Source of the DNA: Agriotes lineatus | Lineage: Eukaryota > Arthropoda > Insecta > Coleoptera > Elateridae | NCBI GenBank assembly: GCA_940337035.1 | Contig: CALNHX010005288.1 | Location: 45,836-109,835, forward strand | DNA: 64,000 bases | Reading direction: 5' to 3' | Part shown: positions 9,020 to 18,968 of the stretch, piece after piece | Layout: each line of letters begins with the position of its first letter | Position numbering within the stretch: the stretch's first letter is position 1 | Translations under genes and position numbers: made by a program | Notes under the pieces: generated by a model | What the model saw: the letters and a program-made list of their open reading frames with translations, nothing else | Told to the model about the DNA's origin: nothing | The model's database searches: none

Positions 9020-9659
9020 TATATATATTGTGACGTAATGTAATAAATACATTTTTATGGGTGGTCCAGTACATTTGTGGAGCAGTATATAAATAGAATT
9101 ATTTTGTTATTCTCTGTTGATAGAATTTGTAAATATGTTGATCCTTTATACTTTATCCATTGCAATTCTTTTTCATACTTAATTTAGACATTAGTTATTC
9201 TGTTATTTTGTACTGTTATGTAAATATTTTGATTGTTTATGTACCTTAAATTCATTAAAATTTTGTTATAAATTATGGAATAATAAGATTAATGATAGCA
9301 AGCTGCTTTCGCTATTAACTTTAAGAGTACACGCTAGGCTTGTTCGTTTCTCACCGTTATTCTTTGTACCTTTTTTTTGATACCAGAATTCCGATTACTG
9401 ATATATTAAAGCTTGTGAATCAAATTTACATACTGCTCAACATTGATTTGTCAGCTCCATACCGTATGTTTGCATCTGTTGTAAAAAAGTATTATTATAA
9501 CTAAAATGAAACAAAATGAACTATTGATGTAACAAATTTTTAAGACTTAAATTTACCAATCAGTACGGGAAGTCATAGTAGCAAGTTACGGCATCGATCC
9601 ATCTCCTGCAACCATGATTAAAGTTTATTTTAGTTAGGATGATTATTTTAATTTTAATT
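9020..9659. other. AT-rich intergenic, no gene recognised
   Basis: No ORF of interest. TCATACTTAATTTAGACATTA near 9173 recurs near 11,135, suggesting an older repeat or flanks of a duplicated segment. Confidence 0.4.
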
Positions 9660-9661
9660 TA

Positions 9662-10624
9662 CGAGGATAAATTGAAAAGTCCCCGGCCTAACTTAGATAG
9701 GATACAAATTTGCGTAATGTTTTTACGGCGTTATATTGTTTCAAGATTTATCAGTCTGGCTCTGGAATAGCAAAACTTTCTGGAAAATAATAATTGTTTG
9801 ACAGACTGTCAAAGTTGCCAAGGTTTTGCATGCTGTAAGCATTGGAGCAAGTTGAAATTCGTGCAGCTATTAAATATTTTCATATTAAGGGTTTAGCTCC
9901 AAAAGAAATAAAAGATGAACTAGACGGCACATTATGCGAATCTTCCCCTTCATACAGCACAGTTAAAACTTGGGTTGCGGACTTTAAACGTGGTCGCAGG
10001 AGTACAGAAAATGCACCGCGTTCAGGAAGATCAAAAACACCCACCACAACAGAAATTATCGAAAAAGTTCATAAAATTGTCTTGAATGACCGGCGATTGA
10101 AGTTGATGGAGATAGCAGATACTATGGGCATTTCAACAGAGCTGACATATTATATCCTAACTGAAGTTTTGGGGATGAGAAAGTTGTATGCGCGATGGGT
10201 GCCGCGAAAAAAATCTTGAAAAACGACGCGGGTTAGTAAAGAAAAAAATTCTGTATCATCGGGATAATGAGCCCTGTCACAAGTCAGTTATTGCCATGGC
10301 AAAAATTAATGAATTGCTGTTTGAATTGGTACCCCATGTCCCCTACTCGCCGGACTTAGCTTCCTCAGATTTTAGTTTATTTCCAAACTTGAAAAATGTC
10401 ATGCTGGAAAGAAGTACGAGTCCGATGAAGATGTGATTGCTGCTACAAATCTCTATTTTGACCAATTGGATGAAAGGGCTTATAGGGATGAAATAAGAGC
10501 ACTTGAATATAGGTGGACCAAGTGCATTGAACTTGACGGGGATTACGTTGAAAAATAAAATTACTGTTTACATGATTTTCGTTTATTTTCTTGTCTAGGC
10601 CGGAGACTTTTCAATTTACCCTCG
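9662..10624 (+). mobile_element. mariner element, internally deleted, TIRs and TA target
   Basis: Ends CGAGGATAAATTGAAAAGTC and GACTTTTCAATTTACCCTCG form about 28-bp inverted repeats with two mismatches, flanked by TA at 9660-9661 and 10,625-10,626. Total length is 963 bp against about 1.3 kb for a full mariner. The transposase is present but lacks its centre. Confidence 0.95.
9842..10558 (+). pseudogene. mariner transposase with central deletion (DD34D family)
   Basis: From about 9842 the frame encodes MEQVEIRAAIKYFHIKGLAP, SYSTVKTWVADFKRG and RSGRSKTP (first helix-turn-helix and linker), then a second helix-turn-helix ending YARWVPRK. The next intact block is HRDNEPCHKS with the second catalytic Asp, then PYSPDLASSDFSLFPNLK with the third. 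Exactly 34 residues separate them, so this is DD34D. About 130 residues that should hold the first Asp (the DETWVHH block) are missing. A frame change at the deletion puts the halves in different frames, with a further shift near 10,420. It cannot make an active enzyme but could be mobilised by a relative. Confidence 0.92.
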
Positions 10625-10625
10625 T

Positions 10626-10783
10626 ACATGCTATAACGCTCATACCTGCATATAGCAGAATATATCTACACTGCATCTCTTGTAATAAGGGTAACACCTG
10701 TTAGAGATGCCACAATAAATAAATATTAAATAGCTTCAAAATATCCGTTATGCTTTATGCATTAATAGTTATTTAACCAACAA
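10626..10783. other. short intergenic
   Basis: No feature other than the TAATAGTTATTTA word near 10,764 that also starts several hairpin elements in this window. Confidence 0.4.
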
Positions 10784-10890
10784 GTGTGTTAATGAAGACG
10801 ATTAATAATCGAAACTGTTTAAAGCACGAACGAGCGATAGCGAGTGAGTGCCTTTAATAGTTGAGATTATTAATCGCCCATTAACAAACG
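10784..10890. mobile_element. hairpin element with CGAGCGATAGCGAG centre
   Basis: Stem GTTAATGAAGACGATTAATAAT pairs imperfectly with ATTATTAATCGCCCATTAAC. The centre is CACGAACGAGCGATAGCGAG. Preceded by TTAATAGTTATTTA, a shared start word. No coding potential. Confidence 0.7.
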
Positions 10891-11480
10891 AGTTGATTAC
10901 AAAATTTTTTTGTTGACCACAAAATCTTTTTTTGTGACGAAAAATTTGATTAATAGAACTAACCTCCATGCAAAATATCATCAAAACGTCAAAATCACAA
11001 AAACAGTTAATTAATGAAAAAGAGTGGATTAATCAAAAACAGTGTATTAATGGCGTCTATTAATCCATACTTTTTTAGGAAAAATAATTCATTAATATTG
11101 AAATTAAAAGCGGTCAACGAAAAAATTATTTTTCATACTTAATTTAGACATTAATTATTCTTTTATGTTGTGTAGACAGCATGTGTAATTTTATTGATTG
11201 TTAATGTAGCTTACATAGTTTCGAAATATCTTTATGTTTCTTATCGTATAGGTACTATTTAATCATTTTTGCTATGTGATATTGTAATTTTGCTTTTTAT
11301 TAATTATTGGCCACATGCAGAAAAAGATAATCAAATAATTTTACATTATATAATAAATGGTGGTGGATAGTATTAACGTTAGATCCTTAATTAACTAATT
11401 TTAATAATTTTGTAGATATTATTATTATTATTAAAGTAAAAATAATTAGATTAACTTTGTTAATACAATTTACTTCATAT
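10891..11480. other. AT-rich intergenic, no gene recognised
   Basis: Contains many TTAAT/ATTAAT runs and a short ATTATTATT tract near 11,420. Confidence 0.4.
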
Positions 11481-12300
11481 TTATACAATTATAGGAGAGC
11501 ATAAATTTACGAGTGCAGAAGAAACTGTTAATATCTGATCTACCACAGCAACATCGCCAGTTTTCTTTTTTGCCAGGAACATGGGCATCGTTTCATGAAG
11601 AACTGTATTTTTTTGACGAAGGACACCAATAACGCGTTGGGACGTGTATTCTGAAAAAAAGATATAATTAAGATAATTATTGTAACAATATATTTGCACT
11701 ACCTCACGCTTGCTATATTCCTGGTTGATGCTATATCCCTTGGATCGAGTTGCCGTTTCCCTTTTAGAAAAGCAGAAGCGTAATCACTGTGGCCATATGT
11801 AGTCCTACGGAGTCTTTTATTAAAACGCCACGATCTGCCAATACAAAATCTTCTGGCAAGAGGTTGTTTAAAATCCCACAATCCTCTGTTAGACCTTTAT
11901 CGCTTATTCTGCCACCATATCCATGTGATACAAATGATATTGATCCAGGAGGAGTGATGCCTATTAGTACCTTTACCGTATTATGTTGTTTGTACGTAGA
12001 TCATGTAGTACATTGTACTTCAAGGCTACTTGATTTTTCCACTCTCATCTCAAAACAATCGATTATTACTGAAATCTTGTTGCCAAATGCTACCTTGAAG
12101 CATTCTGGCATTGATTTAATCACCTGATCTCGTTCAGGCCAAATAATAAAATGTTTCATCCGATGATACATAATATTCAATGTGGTATAAAATACTCTGG
12201 AAATTGTTTGTATGCTGACGTTAAACATGTATGCCAATAAACTAAAATCTAAATGTAATCTAAGTTTTATCACCGTTATCAAAAACATGGCTCTAAGCAT
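11481..12300 (-). pseudogene. ISL2EU-type (PIF/Harbinger-related) transposase pseudogene
   Basis: The minus strand encodes a DDE_4-type transposase. From 12,300 it reads KLRLHLDFSLLAYMFNVS (helix-turn-helix-like), then NKISVIIDCFEM with the first catalytic Asp. A TGA follows where the family has Trp before STYKQHNTVKVLIGITPPG. Next come YGGRISDKGLTEDCGIL and EDFVLADRG with the second Asp. A frameshift precedes KGKRQLDPRDIASTRNIA. A 52-bp intron with clean GT...AG (11,651-11,702) interrupts the gene. The second exon carries QRVIGVLRQKNTVL and the C-terminus VVDQILTVSSALVNLC. The HVERVIG block of relatives, which contains the catalytic Glu, reads Gln here after a 1-bp insertion. The THAP-type N-terminus is absent beyond 12,300. 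Confidence 0.85.
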
Positions 12301-12759
12301 GTTTTACGTACTGAATTAGGAATAAATATATATAATTAAATGTGAACTGTATATATTGTATGTATTTGGTATAGCATTTGCCATAGTAGACGTGTGTAAA
12401 AGATTTTTTTTTTGTAATGTCACAAACAAAGTATATCTATCTAACGCCCAAAACTTTAAATGCGGCATGTGCCGTGGGCTACAACGTCATTCTTCCATGC
12501 TCACGTAAAACTTTTACATTCACTGGAAAACTCTCACTTTTCTTAACTTGTATAACAATTCTTTCCATAATTTTTTTTTACTGCGTTCCAACAACGTCGT
12601 ATTAATTAGGACGCCTTCCAGAGGCGAGCGTTTCCTTTCCAGAGACTTTCCATTTGAAAAAATATTTTTTGGAACTTTTCCTTACTGCCAATCTCTAGCG
12701 TGCTTTTAAAACTTTCTTTAGTACAACAAAAGTTATTAAATTCGTCGTACATTTTAAAT
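12301..12759. other. AT-rich, contains first copy of the Helitron-type terminal hairpin
   Basis: GCGGCATGTGCCGTGGG at 12,462-12,478 is a diverged direct repeat of the terminal hairpin at 12,760. Near 12,583 there is a fragment shared with the family A MITEs (GCGTTCCAACAACGTCGT). Confidence 0.55.
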
Positions 12760-12786
12760 GCGGCATATGCCGCGGGTTTCAGCTAG
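12760..12786 (+). mobile_element. Helitron-like 3' terminus
   Basis: A perfect palindrome GCGGCATATGCCGC (12,760-12,773) is followed after nine bases by CTAG (12,783-12,786) and a T. A GC hairpin about 10 bp before CTRR, inserted next to T, is the diagnostic 3' end of Helitrons. The 5' end (TC) was not placed with confidence; the earlier hairpin copy at 12,462 may be an internal repeat. No Rep/helicase is present, so this is a non-autonomous copy. Confidence 0.6.
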
Positions 12787-13090
12787 TCATTATAATAACT
12801 AAGACACAGACTATAGTAGATTATATATCAGCATTTCTACTTGTCAAAAAAGTTGTTGGAAATATGCGTTCGGTGGAAAATGTGCACCAAAATTATATAT
12901 GACTGACGATAGGGACGCAGATGGGGGGGGGGAGCTACATGCAGTATTTTCAAAGGCCAAACTGCTACTATGTAGTTTTCACATTGGACAAGCTGTATGG
13001 AGATGGGCTTTGGGAGAAAAAACATGCAATTTTGAAAGATGATCGTCCAATCTTTTAATAGTATATTATTATATAATGACAGCCATTATT

Positions 13091-13156
13091 CACGAAGATG
13101 ACATTTGCGCCACAAGCCGAAGGCTCGTGGCGCAAGTCATCTGAGTGAATAATGGC
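13091..13156. mobile_element. hairpin element with GCCGAAGGCTCG centre
   Basis: Arms CATTATTCACGAAGATGAC and GTCATCTGAGTGAATAATG continue into TTGCGCCACAAG / CTCGTGGCGCAAG. The centre is AAGCCGAAGGCT. Stem about 30 bp. Confidence 0.8.
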
Positions 13157-13270
13157 CATAATCGCGAATGTAATATGATATTTTATCTACTCCTGCGCAA
13201 TAGGAGTTTTGTGTTCATATTTCATAATTATGACATTTGTGACAAATGTTAACTTCAAAAGTCATTTAAT

Positions 13271-13384
13271 AATAAGAATGAATTTTGTGATTGGTTACAA
13301 CCTATTGAATAATGAAAATAGAATTTTCTGATTGGTTGCAACTTGCAAACTATTGAATTATGAAAATAGAATTTTATGATCGCT
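13271..13384. repeat. three degenerate tandem copies of a ~48-bp unit
   Basis: The unit contains AATGAAAATAGAATTTTCTG and ATTGGTTGCAAC. The second and third copies are most alike (TGAAAATAGAATTTT at 13,313 and 13,361). Confidence 0.7.
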
Positions 13385-13644
13385 TCATCGGTGGTAACAG
13401 CAGATAATGCGTTTAAGATTACCTTGCTGATGTAGTTGCCAATAAATATCCTTACTGGCTAAAGTATATAACTGATAACTGGAATCGTCATAAAAATTGG
13501 TGTCTCTGTTACCGCTATGCCTCAACATATTAGAACTGGATTAATAACTTTTCCGAAATAAGTATCCGATTGTATAAAGATATCGTTTTAAGAATATGCA
13601 AAGCTTACAATGTTGTTGCGCTTGTTGATTTTTGATCCATCGTT

Positions 13645-14515
13645 ATGGAGCAATATTACATCAAGCGGTTTCGAAACTTTGCAAATGGTCGTTGTGATAA
13701 ACATCGACTTTTCCTTAAAGCAGAAATTAAGAAAGCTGCATATTTCTCCAAAGAGGTGATAGTAAAGAATGCACAATATTGCTTTAAAGTGCCAAGCGAA
13801 AAAACGTATGAACTGTATGACGCAGACCTCCAGATTAGTTATTGCTTTTGTGAAATTGGAAAACTATGAAGTTTGTGCACACATCAAGCAGGGGTTTATT
13901 CTTTTTTTATATATAAAGAAAACTACTGCTGATGACTGATATAACATGGCAGTACTAGAGCTAGGCGAAAAAGCTAACAAAAAAGAATTGTATGCACCAA
14001 TAACAAAAAACTCTATTAACAGTAATACGAATATGCAGAAGGTGCAGTTAATATGTCTGAATGCTAAACCAATGGTGATGACAACTTTACTGTAGAAAAA
14101 AATGCAATTGAGACAGAAAATACAAAAGGTGCTGATGATAGCACTTTCCTTAAACTAATTGAAATGTTAAAAACGAAACATCAAATGGGTCAAATCGGTT
14201 AATTACCAACAGATGCCTAAAACACTTGGAAAAGTTAAAGCATAGAGGAAGCTGGGCTTACTTTTGGAACAAATATCGCATTAAGACAAAGGTATGGAGT
14301 AGCCTCGGAAGTAGCAATAAGTGTTCAACCTACAGCAATAGCTATCAAAAAAGCTGGTGTCACGAGGAGAAGTAGAAGGTTACCATGCAGGCGTCAACTA
14401 TGCAGCGACAGCGAGTCATGTAATACTACCAAAAGAAAGCGAAAATTAGCTTATAATGTACGAAGAAATATGCCGAATGCTAAATCGCATGGTGCAGGTC
14501 ATTAATACCTTTTTA
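13645..14515 (+). pseudogene. MULE-type transposase C-terminus with SWIM zinc finger
   Basis: From 13,645 the frame reads QYYIKRFRNFANGRCDKHRL and KVPSEKTYELY, then the SWIM finger ISYCFCEIGKL, an in-frame TGA, and SLCAHQ. The order C-x-C...C-x-H is the SWIM zinc-binding signature found in MULE transposases. In another frame, from about 13,927, ADD.YNMAVLELGEKA and KELYAPI follow. The basic tail reads SVQPTAI, KKAGVTRRSRRLP, KRKRKLAYNVRRN and ends MPNAKSHGAGH with TAA at 14,513. These blocks and their order match the C-terminal half of an insect SWIM transposase family. The copy has at least two stops and several frameshifts. It lies about 290 bp before the right TIR, where the 3' end of the MULE gene should be. 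Confidence 0.8.
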
Positions 14516-14805
14516 AACATATGCCTATGTTATAGTATCTTCTTAAGTGTATAATATTTTGTTTTAAGATATATTTTTTAGTATATTGCCAGGTATTCAA
14601 CTTGGATATGCAATTGCAATGTTAGCCCATATAATATATAAAAAAGTTGAATTTTTTAATACCTAGTTTGTAACGAAATGACACAATATAAACGGCAGTT
14701 TATTTACTGGGTAATCAAATACAGCATAATGTACCTTTATGAAGTCGGTTAATATATGAATGTCTTATACTTTATATTGTAAAGGTGACTAAGCCCATTT
14801 GGTAA
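14516..14805. other. 3' region of the MULE element
   Basis: AT-rich, no gene. It is probably the 3' untranslated part between the transposase stop and the right TIR. Confidence 0.5.
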
Positions 14806-14922
14806 GGCAAAATGTACCACGTTTCAGTTTGTATTGCCAAAATGCACCGCTGTTCGGTCACAACCAATCAGAGAGCTAGAATATCTGCCGTTGACCGAAA
14901 CGTGGTGCATTGTGCCAAAATG
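14806..14922 (-). repeat. right terminal inverted repeat of the 14.4-kb element
   Basis: Begins GGCAAAATGTACCACG and ends GTGCCAAAATG. It is the inverted partner of 501-617 (111 of 117 positions identical) and is followed at once by the 11-bp duplication CGGCCGGGAAG. Confidence 0.95.
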
Positions 14923-15413
14923 CGGCCGGGAAGATGATGCTTTCAGTTTTTTGGGATTCAAGAGGTGTTATACCCATAGATTTTTTAAAAAAATGACATA
15001 CGATTACTGGAGACTATTATGCGTCTCTTTTAAGTAAATTGAGGGAAAATATTAAACTGAAACGCAGGGGAATCCTTAGCCACGGTGTCCTGCTGCAGCA
15101 TGACAACGCCTCATCCCATACTTGCGTTGCAGCAACTTCAAAAACGGCCGAATTGGGTTTCCAAATTTTGCCACATCCACCATATTCACCTGATTTGGCA
15201 TCCTCTGATTACCATTTATTTAGGAACTTAAAGAGTTATTTACGTGGAACGCATTTTAAAGATGATGAAAGTGTGAAAAGTGCAGTTTCCCAGTGGCTGG
15301 AGGAGCAAAATGCAGACCGGATTTTAAAGGTGAAGCATCGGTGGCAGAAATGTGTGGATTTGCAAGGAGACTATATAGAAAAGGTTAAAATTGTACAAAA
15401 CTTATCAAAATAA
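14923..15413 (+). pseudogene. mariner transposase, 3' part (second and third catalytic Asp)
   Basis: Starting inside the duplicated target, the frame spells AGKMMLSVFWDSRGVIPIDF, the exact continuation of the SAGK that ends at 500, so the insertion point is proven at codon level. It then hits a stop at 15,034-15,036 after VSFK. The gene resumes from 15,039 as LRENIKLKRRGI, QHDNASSHT (second catalytic Asp) and PYSPDLASSDYHLFRNLK (third), 34 residues apart (DD34D). The C-terminus is GDYIEKVKIVQNLSK with TAA at 15,411. Apart from the insertion and small lesions this half is well preserved. Confidence 0.93.
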
Positions 15414-15463
15414 AAAACAAGTTCATCTTTGAGAAAGGCAAAATTTTTCTCGGTCACCTCGTA
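14923..15463 (+). mobile_element. mariner element, 3' part with right TIR
   Basis: The second copy of the target duplication (14,923-14,933) leads into the rest of the mariner. The element ends GGCAAAATTTTTCTCGGTC-ACCTCG at 15,461 followed by TA, a mariner-like terminus. Its left TIR lies before the window. Confidence 0.88.
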
Positions 15464-15811
15464 TTTCTATTTATTTTCACCTTGCTCATCATAAAAAATG
15501 GGACTCTTAAAGGTTGGAATATTATCGAATAATCGACCCGACGACTAACCAGCTGACTACCTTAAACATATCATCTCGTTAGGCTCAAAGGAATTTCAAA
15601 TTCCTAAACTCTAGAACGGCCTCTGCAAAACATTTTCAACCATGTTGACGTTGCGCATATAAGGTTTTCTCTATAATTTGACTTACAATTTTGGAGTAAA
15701 TAACACTAGAAAGTTTGCAGTATTTTAGTTTTCCGTTTTAAAAAAGCATATTCCTCATATTGTCATTTCGGCTTTTGTAAACAATGAGTAAAGAATATAA
15801 AAGTTTATTAA
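15464..15811. other. intergenic flank of mariner, no gene recognised
   Basis: Possibly older host DNA. No repeat match within the window was seen. Confidence 0.4.
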
Positions 15812-16035
15812 TAGTAATTTACGTTACAAGGCCGGAAAATAACTGATTAAAGTACGAGTTTAGATGTTTACGGACGAGGCAAGGAACGAGCCGAGTCTAG
15901 AATTTCTAAACGAGGAATTTAATATTTTATTTCCACTTGACTTGTTAAAAGGTCATTTACTGTCGTCTGAACTGACCGGTAAATGAGTCTTTACAGGCCA
16001 GGTGCCTGTAAAATTCTGCCATCGAGACTTTACGG
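15812..16035. mobile_element. hairpin element, TAGTAATTTACG family
   Basis: It starts TAGTAATTTACGTTACAAGG, as at 8131. The central part GTTTACGGACGAGGCAAGGAAC and GAGCCGAGTCTAGAAT parallels GGGACGAGGCGACGTAGGAG and GCCGAGTCTGGAAT of the other copy. A second palindromic part near 15,980-16,035 pairs CAGGTGCCTGTAAA with TTTACGGGCACCTTG. Confidence 0.75.
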
Positions 16036-16361
16036 GCACCTTGTTTTTTAATAGATACATCCTTCATTAATCACTAACATAAATTTTTAGGATGTTCCCC
16101 AAGAGGAAATAAAACGTACGTGGCTCTCTTGCAATTAGCCTTTATTGGGGCTCACCGGATTGTGGATCTTCGAGTGTATTGTAATAGTGTCAGTGTCTAC
16201 CTTGAGTTAAAAATGAGTGATATTCCTAGAAAAAGGTTAGCGGAAATGCATATCCCAAAGAAACGAGATTGTGTATGAGAGAACATATCGAATCATTCCC
16301 TTAAAAAGTCATTATTCTGGTCGTGAAGTATATTATCTGGGTAGCAACTTAAATATTATTT
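16036..16361. other. intergenic, no gene recognised
   Basis: No recognisable features. It leads into the truncated 5' end of a LINE. Confidence 0.4.
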
Positions 16362-17272
16362 TTATTTGGTGGTCGAAATATGAGGCAACGGCCTGAAAAT
16401 AGTATTGAAATAAAACTTGCAGGTGAAATAATTCCTTTGCAAGTAACAGTTAAAAACTTGGGACTACTAATGGATAATCAGTTAAGATTTAAAAAACATA
16501 TTTTCAACTGCCTGCGTATTGCTTATGCAGCTCTCAGGCTTATATTTCGAAATCGCCATTTATTTGATAGGAAAATAAAAACTCTGTTGTGCAACTCACT
16601 TGTGTTGTCGAAATTTAATTATTGTGACACTGTTTTCTACTGTGTGGATAATAGAGATGCTAATAGAGTTCAAATTTTGCAAAATTCCTGCATGAGATTA
16701 ATTTTTGGAAAACGAAAACACCATCGGGTTGGCCATAAGCTGAGGGAATTGGGTTGGCTAAACATGAAAAATCTCCGCTTGTTACATGTTGCTTGTCTGT
16801 ACTATTCTATTATTGTAAATCACAGTTCATCATATTTATATAACAAAATAACATTTAGGACCGACGTACACAATCTGAATTTGCGATACAAAGGACTTCT
16901 TACACCACCTCTTCACCACTCTGAAATGTTCAAACGTATCGCAAATTTGTACAATCAGATACCTCAGTCCATTAAATCTTTAGCAAAAATTAAATTTAAA
17001 AGAGTTCTTCAGAGTTTGCTGCTGGAAGGTCTGGCGTTCAATATGTAGCTTTATATGTGGGCATTCTTATAAATTAGTTCTTTCGGTTATATATTTTCTT
17101 AGTTGTATGAAATTTTATTTATATACTCAAGGTTAGTAGCAGGTGTTATAGGGTTAAGTGTAAGAGCAGACGGTTCGTTTGGAACCAAATTGAACTTCGC
17201 CCTATCAATTTTTGTATAATTTAGGTGAATTGAAAAAAAAGATTAAGAATAAAGACATTATTATTATATTGA
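16362..17272 (+). pseudogene. non-LTR retrotransposon ORF2 C-terminal fragment
   Basis: The open frame reads LFGGRNMRQRPEN and then EIIPLQVTVKNLGLLMDNQL, the post-YADD region of LINE reverse transcriptases. It continues VLSKFNYCDTVFYC and RVQILQNSCMRLIFG, ending LLEGLAFNM with TAG at 17,046. The frame is free of stops for more than 220 codons, so this copy is fairly young. The 3' UTR ends GAATAAAGACATTATTATTA near 17,272, again a TTA-type tail. It is related to the fragment at 2889 in architecture (KNLG.x.D..L, LQ.VQN.C.R) but clearly a different family. It is 5'-truncated and lacks the catalytic core. Confidence 0.85.
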
Positions 17273-17384
17273 AAAAATGCACCAGCTCTTTAAAACTAGA
17301 TATTCTGCATTCCAAAAGATATCCTATGCTACCTACTATAAATTTTTTGTAGAAAATTTCAAACTGTCTTTCGGGAGACTATAG

Positions 17385-17700
17385 GTTGATGTCTGCGCGG
17401 TTTGCGAAACATACAGAATTAAAATAAATGAAGTGAATTTAAACGAAACTGCCAAGCGGGTAGCTGTTGCAGAGTCGATAGTCCATAGGAGAAGAAGCAA
17501 ACATTTTTACTCAAAACTTTCCGAGGTGGAATTAAAAAAGCAAGAACTTCACGTACTTTCTCTTTGTTTTGGTTATATTACATGCAGAACATCCAACTTC
17601 CAGTTACGCCAGTACGAGATGTTTTTTATTACAATTGCTCTACTAAATTTATTTGGCATCAGTTTGTGACGTCTTTATCTTTCCACACCACCAAGCGAGC
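17385..17700 (+). pseudogene. decayed insect transposon ORF of unresolved class
   Basis: The frame encodes VDVCAVCETYRIKI (a C-x2-C pair), then VHRRRSKHFYSKLSEVE. After a frameshift it gives MQNIQLPVTPVRDVFYYN, and back in the first frame ALLNLFGIS. The same order of blocks occurs in a very widespread but poorly named insect transposon protein family, in which the C-x2-C segment, an FDYMQNxxLPxxPVQEVFY block and a FGIH block follow each other. Only this N-proximal part is left. The assignment rests on remembered motifs. Confidence 0.5.
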
Positions 17701-18171
17701 AAGCATGCAGCAAGCATGTAAAATAAAGTGGCATATTCATATCATGTACACAATTGTTATCCAAATTGCAATAAACATTAATATTGAATGCTTTTCTTAT
17801 GCATTATTTCTCATTTTCGTTTCTCTCGTCAATTGTCAAATCATTTCAATTTTTCATCCTTAATTTAAACAGAGATCTGGCAACAATTTTTATTTTTTTA
17901 TCCAGTGAACGAGGGTGAAATCGTGTAATTACCTGCAATTAGTTTGCAGTCCTATTCATATACTAATCACATTTTTCTTTATTACAGGGCAGCGTTCACT
18001 ATCGCTATCTATATAAACAGTTACGAAGAAAGAAATTTTATTATCAAACTGATTTAAGATCTTGATAATTATAAAACTAATACTATATGATGAACAGTAT
18101 TAGTTTACCTTTGTGAGGTCATCTAATTAAAAATTACAGCCTTCAACATTTTGTGAGCTTTCAATTATGTC
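17701..18171. other. AT-rich intergenic, no gene recognised
   Basis: No significant repeats noticed. Confidence 0.4.
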
Positions 18172-18700
18172 TTCTTCTTCGGCAACTTCTCTTCGCCCAC
18201 TCCTGGCCATAGGCCTCTCCACCCTTTTCCGAGTCACATCTATTCAGTTCCAACTGATGTCAGTTTCTGCCAAGCGGTTTCCTCTTTATTGTCTATTGTC
18301 TTATTCTCTTGTGATCGTGGTCTCCACTACATGATGCGTTTAGTCCACCTATAGTTTCCTTCTCTTGCTATGTGCCTCACCCAATTCCATTTCAAATTCG
18401 CAATTCGTTGTATTACATCCTCTATACTCCATTTACTTGACATCTGCACTGTCAGTGTCAAATTTTTAAAAAAATTCTTGACTATATCTCAAAAAAAATG
18501 TGTTTTTTATTAGACTGTACAGTAATTTAATTGTTAAAATGTGAAAAATAGCAGTGGTGCCAACATAATGTCAGTTTGACAGTGCAGATGTCAAGTAAAT
18601 GGAGTATACATTCGTTTTTCTTCGTTTCATATGCGGTCCCTTAAGCTTAGAAACATAGCCCTTTCAATCGCTCTTTGTGATGTTCTCAGCTAATTAGGCC
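18172..18700 (-). pseudogene. LINE ORF2 C-terminus on minus strand, split by a MITE
   Basis: Reading the minus strand from 18,700: LRTSQRAIERAMFLSLRD, then after removal of the 178-bp MITE, EDVIQRIANLKWNWVRHIAR, RWTKRIM and WRPRS. These are the hallmark SQRAIER...LKWxWxGHxAR...RWTxRxxxWRPR blocks at the C-terminus of many insect LINE polyproteins. Frameshifts and stops follow before GLWPGVGEEKLPK. The insertion is at a TA between the two halves. Confidence 0.82.
18427..18604. mobile_element. 178-bp MITE with ~29-bp TIRs, TA target
   Basis: The end CTCCATTTACTTGACATCTG and its complement CAGATGTCAAGTAAATGGAG extend to GCACTGTCA/TGACAGTGC. TA lies on both sides (18,425-18,426, 18,605-18,606). 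It interrupts a minus-strand LINE ORF. Confidence 0.9.
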
Positions 18701-18968
18701 ATCAAAATCTCCTAAAATGATAATATATTTGTACGAAATTACACAATAATCATGAAGCTTACTTGCAGCAAGTTTTAATTATTAGTTTGCTACTATATTA
18801 TCTATTGAAGCGTCAACTAGATAAACACGCAAACTATTCCCCGTCGTATGCGATAATCGTACCTGTAATTTCAAACACTGAACTCACGCCATAATAACGC
18901 TTTTTACGTGAATTTGCTATAATTTTTTTGAAGATTTTTAATTGACACATGTTAGAAGCAATCTGTTT
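18701..18968. other. intergenic, no gene recognised
   Basis: AT-rich. The LINE ORF may extend a little further, but no conserved block was recognised. Confidence 0.4.

Larger units (their letters stand above)
501..14922 (+). mobile_element. 14.4-kb MULE-type element with 117-bp TIRs, heavily nested
   Basis: The boundaries are set by inverted repeats at 501-617 and 14,806-14,922 and by the flanking 11-bp duplication. The element lies inside a mariner transposase gene and interrupts it cleanly. Inside, on the same strand, are three fragments recognisable as parts of insect MULE-type transposases (1318-1805, 2560-2896, 13,645-14,515). Most of the length is later insertions: LINE fragments, hAT, SINE, MITEs, a mariner and an ISL2EU relic. 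The order of the MULE fragments (catalytic piece before the N-terminal piece) does not fit one simple gene, so either there are two MULE copies or the interior has been rearranged. Assignment to MULE rests on the TSD length, long TIRs and SWIM domain; the autonomous state is lost. Confidence 0.85.

Noticed and set aside
12001..12127. Plus-strand ORF 11,789-12,127
   Set aside because: It lies opposite the clearly conserved ISL2EU transposase frame and has no recognisable blocks.
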